In this document: positions 16,598 to 28,512 of the stretch, in pieces
Layout: each line of letters starts with the position of its first letter
Numbering within the stretch: position 1 is the first letter of the stretch
DNA from: Candidatus Thiothrix putei
GTDB taxonomy: Bacteria > Pseudomonadota > Gammaproteobacteria > Thiotrichales > Thiotrichaceae
Direction of reading: 5' to 3'
Length of the DNA: 64,000 bases
Assembly (NCBI GenBank): GCA_029972225.1
Contig: CP124756.1
Span: 2,710,001-2,774,000 of the forward strand
Program-made: the position numbers and the translations under genes
The notes under the pieces: model-generated
Told to the model about the DNA's origin: nothing
Database searches by the model: none
Seen by the model: only the letters and a program-made list of their open reading frames with translations

Positions 16598-18061
16598 GTA
16601 ACTACTCAGTCTCCTAAAAAATCAGCTACACTATCGATATGAACCAGCTACCCCGCCCAACACGAGAAAGTCTCCAGCAGTTAAGCCACGCCGAATTGGT
16701 GGAGTTAGTGTTGACGCTGTTTGACCGTATTGATCAGTTGACCGCCCGCGTGAATGAGCTGGAAGCACAGCTCAACAAAAACAGTAAAAATTCACACAAG
16801 CCCCCGTCATCGGATGGACTGAAACGCCAACCCGCACAGCCGCGTCAGCTTGGACAACGCCCAAAAGGTGGCCAGCCAGGTCATAAAGGGCATAGCCTCG
16901 TGATGCACCCATCACCCGATCACGTGGAATATTACGGTGTTGCCGGGCATTGCGACTGTGGTTTGCCGCTAACCGAAGCCCTGATTGAGACAGGTGAATG
17001 TCGGCAACAGTGGGACATTCCCGAACCCCAAATCGTGGTCACGGAACACCGCCAACTGATTTGCACGTGTGGTTGTGGCAAGGTTCATAAAGGCGAATTC
17101 CCGGCAACACTCGCCCCTTACATCAGTTACGGCGCACGTTTAAAGGCCTATACGGTGGGTTTGGTACAAGGTCATTTCATTTCGCTGTCACGGGCAAGCG
17201 AGATTGTATTCGACCAATACGGTGTTAAGCCTTCCGATGGCAGTGTGCAGCACTGGATCGGTCAGGCGAGTGAAAACCTGACGGCCACTTATACAGCTAT
17301 TCAGAACACCATTAGTAGCAGCGACGTGGCTCACTTTGATGAAAGCGGAATGCGGGCGCAAGGCAAAACCCAATGGTTGCATGTAGCCGCAACACCCGAA
17401 GCCGTTTACTACACTGCCCATGCACGGCGCGGATACGAGGCCATGACAGCGGCGGGAATCCTGCCGGTATTCCAAGGCGTTGCGGTTCATGACCATTGGA
17501 AACCGTATTTCCGCTTTGATCAGGTGGTACACAGCCTTTGTGGGGCGCATCTGCTGCGGGAGTTGAACTACTTTGATGAAACCCTCAAACATCAATGGCC
17601 TGCACAACTCAAACAGGTCTTGATTGATGCTAAGACCGCAGTGGCTGAAGCAAAAGACGCGCAACAAACGGCATTGTCGCTGGAGCAAATGACTGAACTC
17701 AAGCAACGTTATGACCAATGGGTGAATCACGGACTGTTGATTTTCCCTGAACAACCTAAAATCAACCCTAAACAAGGCAAAGCCAAACAAGACCCCGCCA
17801 GAAACTTGTTATGCCGTCTACGTGACTTCAAGGATTCGGTGTTGCAGTTCATTCAGCGGTTTGATGTACCGTTTGACAACAATCTGGCTGAACGAGCCGT
17901 TCGACCCGTCAAAGTTAAACTCAAGGTGGCGGGTGGATTCCGCGCAATGGGCGGTGCGGAGGCTTTTTGTGTTATCCGTTCCGTGTGGGAAACCGACAAG
18001 ATTCAGGGGCGAAATCCGTTTGAGTCTCTCAGAGCGGTTTTTGGATAGACTGAGTAGTTAC
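16598..18061 (+). mobile_element. IS66 family insertion sequence (ISBst12-like, single transposase gene)
   Basis: The terminal inverted repeats are GTAACTACTCAGTCT at 16598 and its complement ending at 18061. The 8-bp target duplication GATGGAGA is at 16590-16597 and 18062-18069. The length is 1464 bp. An 8-bp duplication and a lone tnpC-type gene fit the ISBst12 subgroup of IS66. It sits inside the phage-like segment next to the CRISPR array. Confidence 0.95.
16639..18048 (+). CDS. IS66 family transposase (ISBst12 group)
   Basis: The 469-aa protein starts MNQLPRPTRESLQQLSHAEL. It has a coiled leucine-zipper-like N-terminus (VELVLTLFDRIDQLTARVNE), NSKNSHKPPSSDG, a zinc-finger-like stretch with CDCGLPL and CTCGCGK, and a DDE core (AHFDESG, HDHWKPY, the acidic residue in NNLAERAVRP). 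It appears intact. No accessory tnpA or tnpB lies beside it. Confidence 0.95.
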   Translation: MNQLPRPTRESLQQLSHAELVELVLTLFDRIDQLTARVNELEAQLNKNSKNSHKPPSSDGLKRQPAQPRQLGQRPKGGQPGHKGHSLVMHPSPDHVEYYGVAGHCDCGLPLTEALIETGECRQQWDIPEPQIVVTEHRQLICTCGCGKVHKGEFPATLAPYISYGARLKAYTVGLVQGHFISLSRASEIVFDQYGVKPSDGSVQHWIGQASENLTATYTAIQNTISSSDVAHFDESGMRAQGKTQWLHVAATPEAVYYTAHARRGYEAMTAAGILPVFQGVAVHDHWKPYFRFDQVVHSLCGAHLLRELNYFDETLKHQWPAQLKQVLIDAKTAVAEAKDAQQTALSLEQMTELKQRYDQWVNHGLLIFPEQPKINPKQGKAKQDPARNLLCRLRDFKDSVLQFIQRFDVPFDNNLAERAVRPVKVKLKVAGGFRAMGGAEAFCVIRSVWETDKIQGRNPFESLRAVFG

Positions 18062-18074
18062 GATGGAGATTGAC

Positions 18075-18236
18075 ATGTTTCGCTACCTTGTTTTCATCCC
18101 CGCAGGCTTGGCGCTTATCCTACTGGCTGGCCTGATCAGCAGCGCAGCACCGTGGGCAACACTACCACTGACACTTATCGGCTGCGGCGTGGCGGCGTTA
18201 TCGGTGCTGTTGCCTGTGTGGAGCCTGCTGCGTTAA
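18075..18236 (+). CDS. Small hydrophobic phage-like protein (53 aa)
   Basis: The frame starts MFRYLVFIPAGLALILLAGL and is almost wholly hydrophobic, with two likely membrane helices (residues 4-21 and 30-49), ending VWSLLR. A GGAGA motif, part of the IS66 target duplication, precedes the ATG. Before the IS66 inserted, this gene lay beside and divergent from the tape measure gene. It may be a small phage membrane protein. I do not recognise a family. Confidence 0.45.
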   Translation: MFRYLVFIPAGLALILLAGLISSAAPWATLPLTLIGCGVAALSVLLPVWSLLR

Positions 18237-18289
18237 AACCTTGCCAATGTCTGTCGCATCTCAACCACAACGCCACTCACACCCATGAA

Positions 18290-21200
18290 CGGTTCATCCC
18301 CACAGACGCGGGGAACACACCGAACATGATTAATCCGAGGCTGATGGCGGCGGTTCATCCCCACAGACGCGGGGAACACATAGAAATCATCAGGGGAAAC
18401 AATCCCAGAAACGGTTCATCCCCACAGACGCGGGGAACACAAAACATTAATGGTGCGGTCACTATGTCGATGCGGTTCATCCCCACAGACGCGGGGAACA
18501 CTCATTCACCACGCGCACGGAACCACTGGATGGCGGTTCATCCCCACAGACGCGGGGAACACAGTATCCAGCGTAACAGGGGAATTAGCATTGACGGTTC
18601 ATCCCCACAGACGCGGGGAACACGTCGTCATTAAAGTCAACATCACCATACTCAGCGGTTCATCCCCACAGACGCGGGGAACACAAAACATGTTTATCAC
18701 ATCGCCCCTTCAGTGGCGGTTCATCCCCACAGACGCGGGGAACACACCTCAAAAACGGGCGCGTCCTAAAAGCAAGACGGTTCATCCCCACAGACGCGGG
18801 GAACACCCGGATATACCCATGCCCAATTGGATCACCAACGGTTCATCCCCACAGACGCGGGGAACACGACCCCAGCGCCTACAGCGGCAAGGCACACGGC
18901 GGTTCATCCCCACAGACGCGGGGAACACTCAAACCCTGATTTTGCTGGCAACCATCAGCGCGGTTCATCCCCACAGACGCGGGGAACACCATCGCGTAGA
19001 CCTTTTTCAGGAAGGTCAAGGCGGTTCATCCCCACAGACGCGGGGAACACTTGTGCCTGTGCGATTTCCGAGTATCGGAGTCCGGTTCATCCCCACAGAC
19101 GCGGGGAACACAATGAATGCGCAACGCGAACGCGCCCGTGCTGCGGTTCATCCCCACAGACGCGGGGGAACACCACGGATGCAACCTGACAGCCCCGCAG
19201 GTTTGCGGTTCATCCCCACAGACGCGGGGAACACCTCATCAAAGCAGTGATGTGGAAAGAATCCAGCGGTTCATCCCCACAGACGCGGGGAACACGATGC
19301 GTTCCGCAACAAATACCTAAACATTTTCGGTTCATCCCCACAGACGCGGGGAACACGTGGATGCATTCCAGCGCAAGGGCATGGATGCCGGTTCATCCCC
19401 ACAGACGCGGGGAACACCCAAGTGGGCGAGCGCGAAGTGGGGAATCCATCGGTTCATCCCCACAGACGCGGGGAACACGTGGATGCATTCCAGCGCAAGG
19501 GCATGGATGCCGGTTCATCCCCACAGACGCGGGGAACACCCAAGTGGGCGAGCGCGAAGTGGGGAATCCATCGGTTCATCCCCACAGACGCGGGGAACAC
19601 GGAGTAGGTATCGTGCTAACGGGAACCGAGCGCGGTTCATCCCCACAGACGCGGGGAACACCTCATCAAAGCAGTGATGTGGAAAGAATCCAGCGGTTCA
19701 TCCCCACAGACGCGGGGAACACGATGCGTTCCGCAACAAATACCTAAACATTTTCGGTTCATCCCCACAGACGCGGGGAACACGTGGATGCATTCCAGCG
19801 CAAGGGCATGGATGCCGGTTCATCCCCACAGACGCGGGGAACACCCAAGTGGGCGAGCGCGAAGTGGGGAATCCATCGGTTCATCCCCACAGACGCGGGG
19901 AACACGTGGATGCATTCCAGCGCAAGGGCATGGATGCCGGTTCATCCCCACAGACGCGGGGAACACCCAAGTGGGCGAGCGCGAAGTGGGGAATCCATCG
20001 GTTCATCCCCACAGACGCGGGGAACACGGAGTAGGTATCGTGCTAACGGGAACCGAGCGCGGTTCATCCCCACAGACGCGGGGAACACGGGGCGAGTTAA
20101 CCGCGCAGGCAGTTATCGCCGGTTCATCCCCACAGACGCGGGGAACACCTGGCTATCCAGATGTTGCGCAAGGTGTAAACCGGTTCATCCCCACAGACGC
20201 GGGGAACACGCCAGATAGAGCAACATCGGGAATATTCGCGCCGGTTCATCCCCACAGACGCGGGGAACACTTCAGTGACCCTGCCTGCTTCTTTCGCCAC
20301 GCCGGTTCATCCCCACAGACGCGGGGAACACCTCATCAAAGCAGTGATGTGGAAAGAATCCAGCGGTTCATCCCCACAGACGCGGGGAACACGATGCGTT
20401 CCGCAACAAATACCTAAACATTTTCGGTTCATCCCCACAGACGCGGGGAACACGTGGATGCATTCCAGCGCAAGGGCATGGATGCCGGTTCATCCCCACA
20501 GACGCGGGGAACACCCAAGTGGGCGAGCGCGAAGTGGGGAATCCATCGGTTCATCCCCACAGACGCGGGGAACACGTGGATGCATTCCAGCGCAAGGGCA
20601 TGGATGCCGGTTCATCCCCACAGACGCGGGGAACACCCAAGTGGGCGAGCGCGAAGTGGGGAATCCATCGGTTCATCCCCACAGACGCGGGGAACACGGA
20701 GTAGGTATCGTGCTAACGGGAACCGAGCGCGGTTCATCCCCACAGACGCGGGGAACACGGGGCGAGTTAACCGCGCAGGCAGTTATCGCCGGTTCATCCC
20801 CACAGACGCGGGGAACACCTGGCTATCCAGATGTTGCGCAAGGTGTAAACCGGTTCATCCCCACAGACGCGGGGAACACGCCAGATAGAGCAACATCGGG
20901 AATATTCGCGCCGGTTCATCCCCACAGACGCGGGGAACACTTCAGTGACCCTGCCTGCTTCTTTCGCCACGCCGGTTCATCCCCACAGACGCGGGGAACA
21001 CCTCATCAAAGCAGTGATGTGGAAAGAATCCAGCGGTTCATCCCCACAGACGCGGGGAACACCGGATGCCATCTTCGCCGAACATACCCCACTGCGGTTC
21101 ATCCCCACAGACGCGGGGAACACGGCGACTGGGTAGGAAATAGCTGCGGCTGTTACGGTTCATCCCCACAGACGCGGGGAACACTTTGCATTCATGAGGA

Positions 21201-22527
21201 CAAGCCTGCCGTGCATCGGTTCATCCCCACAGACGCGGGGGAACACGCGTTCGCGGATGCGGTTGCCAATCGTTTCGGCGGTTCATCCCCACAGACGCGG
21301 GGAACACAAGCAGCCGCCTGCCCGGTAAACCCGCACCAGCGGTTCATCCCCACAGACGCGGGGAACACCCGACGGTGTGGTAGGAAATGTGTTTGAGGTC
21401 GGGTTCATCCCCACAGACGCGGGGAACACAATACGCCCTTGCTGGAGTTGCTGGAATCAACAGGTTCATCCCCACAGACGCGGGGAACACTAGTATGGCG
21501 GTGTGGCTAAATAACAGAGGGGCGGTTCATCCCCACAGACGCGGGGAACACGCCGACATTGTTTCGGCATTTGCCGACATTGCCGGTTCATCCCCACAGA
21601 CGCGGGGAACACAGGATGGCTGGCGCACAGGTGGGGGTCGTAAACGGTTCATCCCCACAGACGCGGGGAACACGTAGTCGGGTTCGCGTTGGTGGCGTAG
21701 CTGGTCGGTTCATCCCCACAGACGCGGGGAACACTGGCAACGCTTATGGCGGCTCCAACGTAACCGCGGTTCATCCCCACAGACGCGGGGAACACGTCTT
21801 GGTCAGTCTATCCGCAAAATCCTCAAACGGTTCATCCCCACAGACGCGGGGAACACTGATCACCGTATTGCGGGTTAATCAACTGCACCGGTTCATCCCC
21901 ACAGACGCGGGGAACACTTCCTGCTAAACTGTGGCGAATTTAAAAATACTAGGTTCATCCCCACAGACGCGGGGAACACACCTGCACCGCAGCATGAAAC
22001 GCGGCTTGTTCGGGTTCATCCCCACAGACGCGGGGAACACTTACGAGATGAACCGCGAGCGTTTCATGCAGCGGTTCATCCCCACAGACGCGGGGAACAC
22101 GTGGTACTGAATCGCGCCCCTGTAATTGCCGACGGTTCATCCCCACAGACGCGGGGAACACTTACGGCGGTAATCAGTCAGGTCTTTCCAGACCGGTTCA
22201 TCCCCACAGACGCGGGGAACACCGTCGGCGCAACCTAAAGATGGCGTTTACTGGCGGTTCATCCCCACAGACGCGGGGAACACTGCTCTTGCGGATTCAC
22301 ACCCCGGCTATAGCTCGGTTCATCCCCACAGACGCGGGGAACACGAAGGCACACTGGTCAATGCCACTGCTGCATCCGGTTCATCCCCACAGACGCGGGG
22401 AACACAGGACTGGCAGACTCAACAGCGTGATTGCTTGCGGTTCATCCCCACAGACGCGGGGAACACCAAATCAGTGAAGCCGCTCGCAAAGTCAGTGTCG
22501 GTTCATCCCCACAGACGCGGGGAACAC
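18290..22527 (-). CRISPR. Type I-E CRISPR array, 70 repeats
   Basis: I count 70 repeats and 69 spacers with a 61-base period: a 29-base repeat, plus strand CGGTTCATCCCCACAGACGC then GGGGAACAC, and 32-base spacers. Reversed, the repeat reads GTGTTCCCCGCGTCTGTGGG and so on, like the E. coli I-E repeat, so transcription runs on the minus strand from the leader at 22528-22613 next to cas2. The newest spacers are therefore at the right. Two repeats here (19144, 21217) have an extra G in the G-run. Spacings of 60 or 62 occur at a few sites. A few repeats vary in their first base. Confidence 0.99.
19206..21033. repeat. Tandem duplications of spacer blocks inside the array
   Basis: Naming spacers in order from 19235, the series is A B C D C D E, then A B C D C D E F G H I twice, then A and unique spacers. 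The 11-spacer block occupies 19633-20302 and 20303-20972, 670 bp each; 19206-19632 is a 7-spacer partial copy. A C-D pair is itself doubled within each block. Spacer A begins CTCATCAAAGCAGTGATG, C begins GTGGATGCATTCCAGCGC and E begins GGAGTAGGTATCGTGC. Confidence 0.95.
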
Positions 22528-23840
<1,313 letters not shown>

Positions 23841-23842
23841 GA

Positions 23843-24469
23843 TTACGCTCTCCGAATTAACATAAGACCACAACCGAAGGCTTTAGAACGCCCCAAACCT
23901 TTGAATAACACTTCACGGATAAACACTTCAGCATCTGTCACTTGCAATATGCCCCGCAAATCCGCACTGGTGAAGGTACGGCGATTGGGATCACCCGGCT
24001 TGATCACTTCATGAATTTGCGTGTTCTCGACAACCAAAGATTCTGACTGAAGCTGAAAACCACCTTTTTCACCTTGCGTCAATAACCAATCGTGCAATTC
24101 ATCCGACTTCAGCAAACCAACCCGTTTACGCTGTTTAATCTCCTTTGGACGTTGAAGTGTTTTCACCGCATTAGCCCGCAAACTGAATTGCAAGCTATCT
24201 CCTGTTGACAACGTTGGCTCATACAAACGGCTGGAACAATTCAGGTAATCAACCTTCACTTCTGGCTCACGTTCCGACAACAGATAGTAAAAAGGCAGAT
24301 CACCCTCATCCGTGCGCCGGTACATAAAATTCCGTTTTGCTGTTTCATCCTTTGGCAACAAATCCCAAATCATCTGATGCTCGTAAAACAGATTTTTATC
24401 GACCTGACTCAACACTTCAACCATGCGTTGCCAACGGGAGCGTACAAACTCAACTTTACTTAAATACAT
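23843..24469 (-). CDS. cas6e: Cas6e, crRNA-processing endoribonuclease (CasE/Cse3)
   Basis: The 208-aa protein starts MYLSKVEFVRSRW. It has the RAMP-fold His in YEHQMIWDLLP (about residue 31) and ends with the glycine-rich GLGRSKAFGCGLMLI loop of Cas6e. It cuts the repeat hairpin and stays on the crRNA in Cascade. The ATG overlaps the TGA of cas5e as TGATG. Confidence 0.95.
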   Translation of the reverse strand: MYLSKVEFVRSRWQRMVEVLSQVDKNLFYEHQMIWDLLPKDETAKRNFMYRRTDEGDLPFYYLLSEREPEVKVDYLNCSSRLYEPTLSTGDSLQFSLRANAVKTLQRPKEIKQRKRVGLLKSDELHDWLLTQGEKGGFQLQSESLVVENTQIHEVIKPGDPNRRTFTSADLRGILQVTDAEVFIREVLFKGLGRSKAFGCGLMLIRRA

Positions 24470-25191
24470 CAACTTTTCCCCGCTGTTAACAACACATGCT
24501 CTTCACGACTGACAAACTGCCAACGCGCACGGCTTAATGGCTGGTCATAACGGGGTACACGATAGGTTGCCTTTAGCTCCGTTTCACAGCCAGCCGTTTG
24601 TTCCCAGTAGTAACGAGGCTGACTATCTTTGAACAATCCGAATAAACAGCCATCAATCGAATATTGGTCTAACGCCTGCTCAAAGTTAGTCACTTTAAAA
24701 ATCAGCGGATTTAAATGCACTGCAAGCGGGCAAGATTTACGCCCCAAATACAAGTGGTAATGCGGCTGCTGCAAGGCTTGTTGCAGTTGAGTTAAATCGT
24801 ATGTGCTTTGCCCCTCCAACCAAACCGCAACCACGCTCAAACTCTCCTGCTGGTAGCTGCGAAAAGACAAAATTGTCCCTAATTTCGGTTCAGACAATTC
24901 ATCCTTACGGGTAGCTAAATGCTTGGCTTTTTTATTCTGCGGTGGCACTTGCGCGGTATGGAAATCGCGCAGTGCTAACCCCGGCGTATAGAGCTTAACG
25001 GCAAAATGACAAGCATCACTGAGTTGCTGATGTTGTGCCTCATCGTCACGCTCAATACCCAACGCAGCACCCAACAAACCCAGCAAGGCAGAACGCGAAG
25101 GGTGGTCAGCCGTCGGGCGCTCCTGCCCCACTGCTTGATCGCCCCATGACACCAGCGGCGCATAAAGCTGGAATACCAGATAATCCCGCAT
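24469..25191 (-). CDS. cas5e: Cas5e, Cascade subunit CasD
   Basis: The 240-aa protein starts MRDYLVFQLYAPLVSWGDQA and has TADHPSRSALLGLLGAALG, the Cas5e RAMP signature. It caps the crRNA 5' handle. It begins 3 bases after the cas7e stop and overlaps cas6e by one base. Confidence 0.96.
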   Translation of the reverse strand: MRDYLVFQLYAPLVSWGDQAVGQERPTADHPSRSALLGLLGAALGIERDDEAQHQQLSDACHFAVKLYTPGLALRDFHTAQVPPQNKKAKHLATRKDELSEPKLGTILSFRSYQQESLSVVAVWLEGQSTYDLTQLQQALQQPHYHLYLGRKSCPLAVHLNPLIFKVTNFEQALDQYSIDGCLFGLFKDSQPRYYWEQTAGCETELKATYRVPRYDQPLSRARWQFVSREEHVLLTAGKS

Positions 25192-25193
25192 AC

Positions 25194-26243
25194 TTACTCC
25201 GCAACAAATTGGAGAATGGCGTTTAAACTACCTTCACCCTTTTGGGCATTCATGCTGTGATGAGCATCGGCACACGCACCATAAACCGCATCAAAACGTT
25301 CCCGCTGCATTTCAAGTGCGCTAATTGCAGCACTCATCGGATCATCACCCTTGACTGCTTTCAAGAAGGCAACCGACAAAGAACGGGGTTGTTGTGTCCC
25401 TTTTTCTGCCAGCAAGTACGATGTGTAAGCACGGGAGGCAAATGAATTTTGTTTGCCCGTCGGGGAAACTTTCGCGGCAGTTTCCACTAAGGCTTGAATC
25501 GCTTGATTGGCTAATGCCTCATCCTGCAAATTATCCACCAACTGCGTTTTGTTGATGCACAGGTACAAGTAAAAAATACCCGAACCAAAAGCCGCTTCAC
25601 CCATGTGACCTGCACCAGCGTCTTCATCATGCTTATTCAGATCATCAACCGCAGTGAAGAAATCATCTTCAATCTTTACCGAATTGACAGTAATCGCATG
25701 AGCAACCTGCACCGCTGCCTCAACATTTTTCAAGGGGTCATCGGCTAACATACGTCCAAACATCGCAATGTCTACCGCTTTAGGGCGTTGACGCAGCAAA
25801 TCCACTTCTTTATCGGTTGGTTCACGGTTTTCTGTGGCTACTAGATCAGCCAAATCCAAGGCTGCTTGCTGCTCTTCAGGCGCGATATGCACTAATTGCG
25901 ACAGATGAGCCTTGAAGATTTTATGTGCCTCAACCTTACCAAACTTACTGACTATTTTCTCTGCCCATTTTTCGGCAGCTTTTTCTTTAACACCTTTAGT
26001 AATCAGGTGATTATAAACATCATGCCCGAAACGTTTGGTTCTAATGCCTTTCCATCCACTCAATGCACCTTCTTCAAATGCAGGGGAAGTACGCCATGCA
26101 CGTTTTAAACTTTGCGATGAAACCCGTAAACGCTCCGTACCACCAACTAATGCCGTTTTTGGCCTACCCAAATCATCGCGGTTCAAGTTGGAAGGTGGAT
26201 AAGCAGTCAGTAAATGCAGTTGAATAAATTGCGACACAATCAA
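25194..26243 (-). CDS. cas7e: Cas7e, Cascade backbone subunit CasC
   Basis: The 349-aa protein includes LLTAYPPSNLNRDDLGRPKT and RLRVSSQSLKRAWRTS, close to E. coli CasC. Six copies wrap the crRNA in Cascade. It lies 6 bases after cse2. The length matches the family. Confidence 0.97.
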   Translation of the reverse strand: MIVSQFIQLHLLTAYPPSNLNRDDLGRPKTALVGGTERLRVSSQSLKRAWRTSPAFEEGALSGWKGIRTKRFGHDVYNHLITKGVKEKAAEKWAEKIVSKFGKVEAHKIFKAHLSQLVHIAPEEQQAALDLADLVATENREPTDKEVDLLRQRPKAVDIAMFGRMLADDPLKNVEAAVQVAHAITVNSVKIEDDFFTAVDDLNKHDEDAGAGHMGEAAFGSGIFYLYLCINKTQLVDNLQDEALANQAIQALVETAAKVSPTGKQNSFASRAYTSYLLAEKGTQQPRSLSVAFLKAVKGDDPMSAAISALEMQRERFDAVYGACADAHHSMNAQKGEGSLNAILQFVAE

Positions 26244-26248
26244 GCTCC

Positions 26249-26863
26249 TTATTTGTCTTGTTGGTAAGTAAATATTTCTTGGTAATAGTCTTTGGCGAGT
26301 TTGAATTGAAAGCTCTTCTCGCCACGGTACTCATCAGGTTTTTTCAACGCTCTAAAGCGGTAAAAAATATCATCGGCCAAATAGATGGGATTGATTTTCT
26401 TATCTAAGTGTTTAGCAATACGACGCAGCTTTTCGAGAAAGTCATCATCATCTTGGCTGTTGGCTTGTAGTAATCGCTGAAAGCGTAACTCGCTAATCAC
26501 GGGCTTCTTCGCACCACTATCCCGTTCAGCACCCATTTCTATTGCCAATCGTGTCTTACGCTCTTGCATGAGTTTTTCAAAACGTTCCTCCACCTTTGCC
26601 TCTAATACGGAGTTGGGTATTTTAATATGTACTAACACACACGCAACGCTAGCAATTGCCTCTGGAAAAACCTTGAGTCCTAACTGCCGTAACGCAAACT
26701 GCAAACGATGAAAGCCTATTTGTTCCATAGCAACATTGATACTATCACAGCGTTTCAAAGCAGCCCGCTCTCCTTTACGTTGTTCCAATCCTATCCACCA
26801 ATTGAAAATGGCGTATTGTTCCTGCGTATTTCTTAATACCAAAAACCACGGTTTATCACTCAT
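26249..26863 (-). CDS. cse2: Cse2 (CasB), small Cascade subunit
   Basis: This 204-aa, helix-rich basic protein starts MSDKPWFLVLRNTQEQY. It has FNWWIGLEQRKGERAALKRC and FHRLQFALRQL. Cse2 dimers hold the non-target strand. The start overlaps the cse1 stop (TAATG). Position and size are right for CasB. Confidence 0.94.
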   Translation of the reverse strand: MSDKPWFLVLRNTQEQYAIFNWWIGLEQRKGERAALKRCDSINVAMEQIGFHRLQFALRQLGLKVFPEAIASVACVLVHIKIPNSVLEAKVEERFEKLMQERKTRLAIEMGAERDSGAKKPVISELRFQRLLQANSQDDDDFLEKLRRIAKHLDKKINPIYLADDIFYRFRALKKPDEYRGEKSFQFKLAKDYYQEIFTYQQDK

Positions 26864-28512
26864 TAAACGGACTCCTGTACTTTTAGATGTCTTAATGCCA
26901 CGTCGAGGAAGTAGGCTAAACCATCACCTTTTACTTGCTTACCAGTCTCTGTTTTCTTGATTGCTTTACCATGACGAGCTTTAATCACCCGCTTTAAATC
27001 ACCATCTTCGTTGGCACTGGTCAAAGCGTAATCATCAAATAGCTGGAAGGCAAAATGCTTCAAAGTTTTGCCCCACTCCTGAAGAATCGGGGGAATGTTA
27101 TCTTCATTGCCTTCATTAACAGCAACTATTAGCGGTTTTAAGAGTGAATAGAATGCGCTTTCTGTCCCAGCCCAAAAGTTGGCATCAATATCGACTGCTT
27201 TTTCATTGAATTTTTTGGCATTTTGGTCGTTTTTCGGATTAGCAAACCATGCGGTTTTAATCGCACTTTTGACCGCATTCAGGGTATCGCTTGCTGCTTT
27301 CAGCATGACCTTGACGGCATGTTGCAAATCTTCATAAGCGGCAGGTTCAATATCGTAAAGCGGCATGGTAGCTTCATACCAACAACGCGCTTTCATATTG
27401 TCCATGTCATAACCGAACGCCCATAACCTTGCTTCAAATCCACCCTTTATCCAACTTCGACGCGAATCATCACGGTATTTTTGTACAATCAAGGCGGCTG
27501 CGCGTTTTTTATTGCCGTCTTCATTCACGGCTGCCAATTCCAGCCAATGCCGATAACCTAAGCCACCGGGTTGTGCTTTAATCGAGTAGGATTCTTTACC
27601 CGTTTCGGAAGCATACGGTGTCAATGGATGCGCCCATGAACCGGCATAATTCACGCCGTAATTTTGGGTATGGTATGCACTCACCAACGTATCGCTGGTT
27701 TCACCACTAATATCGCACATTCCTCCCGTGCCACCCCAATGCAGACGGATACGGCGCGGCATAGACCAATACATTTGTAACGGATGCGCATGTTCGGGAT
27801 AGGTTTCTGAACCTTTGTCTTTACTGACACGAGTCTTAGCCATCCACGGAAAAATGGCACTATGACCTTCCAAACTGCTATTACCTTGCAGCTCAAACAT
27901 TTCATCCTGCGTCAACACATTCAACCACAGGCGATGCCAAAGCGTGTTGTATTCGGGTTTATCGGGCGGCAATACCAAGGTCGTCAATGGGCCACCACCC
28001 CGCAAGGAAACCCGATGCCCCTGCCCTCCAGCAGGTGCATTAATTTGCAGTGTAAACAAAGCAATCGCCGCCCAATACGGTGAAATATTCTCAACTGCTC
28101 CATCTTTGATGAAATGATCTTGATTGTTTTTAATCGTATTCTCACCCGGAGCTTCGATAAGCAACCCTGCTATGTCGCTCTCTGCCCCCTCAGGTAAATC
28201 AAAATCCTGCATAAAAGCGGATTTGCCGTTTGCGGTATCCATGTTAAAAGCGGCTTCAAATCCAGTAAATGCAGCGGAGAGTTCTGCCCCTGTCGGTGGT
28301 TTTTTCCAGTATTTCACCCACTCCTTGCGGTCAGCGGGTGCAAATGTGGTTTGCAGTAAACCGATTAAAAGCTGATATAACGCACCTTTGAAATCGGCAC
28401 GGGGAGCATAGAGATCAATATAATCGGGGTTGCCAATTTCACTGATAGTGACTTTTTGTCGATTTTGAATAGGCGTTTGTACATTTAACCAAACATCGGT
28501 CAAAAGATTCAT
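26863..28512 (-). CDS. cas8e: Cse1 (CasA, Cas8e), PAM-recognition subunit
   Basis: The 549-aa protein starts MNLLTDVWLNVQTPIQNRQK and includes APAGGQGHRVSLRGGGPLTT, the family's conserved centre, and a four-helix C-terminal bundle. It recognises the PAM and recruits Cas3. Unlike the usual arrangement, where cas3 is adjacent, here two non-cas genes come between it and cas3. It overlaps the upstream TOPRIM-like gene by 4 bases (ATGA). Confidence 0.96.
   Translation of the reverse strand: MNLLTDVWLNVQTPIQNRQKVTISEIGNPDYIDLYAPRADFKGALYQLLIGLLQTTFAPADRKEWVKYWKKPPTGAELSAAFTGFEAAFNMDTANGKSAFMQDFDLPEGAESDIAGLLIEAPGENTIKNNQDHFIKDGAVENISPYWAAIALFTLQINAPAGGQGHRVSLRGGGPLTTLVLPPDKPEYNTLWHRLWLNVLTQDEMFELQGNSSLEGHSAIFPWMAKTRVSKDKGSETYPEHAHPLQMYWSMPRRIRLHWGGTGGMCDISGETSDTLVSAYHTQNYGVNYAGSWAHPLTPYASETGKESYSIKAQPGGLGYRHWLELAAVNEDGNKKRAAALIVQKYRDDSRRSWIKGGFEARLWAFGYDMDNMKARCWYEATMPLYDIEPAAYEDLQHAVKVMLKAASDTLNAVKSAIKTAWFANPKNDQNAKKFNEKAVDIDANFWAGTESAFYSLLKPLIVAVNEGNEDNIPPILQEWGKTLKHFAFQLFDDYALTSANEDGDLKRVIKARHGKAIKKTETGKQVKGDGLAYFLDVALRHLKVQESV

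Noticed and set aside
18290..22527. Many overlapping plus-strand frames rich in [16 protein letters not shown] and FIPTDAGNT
   Set aside because: They are translations of the CRISPR repeat in three frames, not genes.
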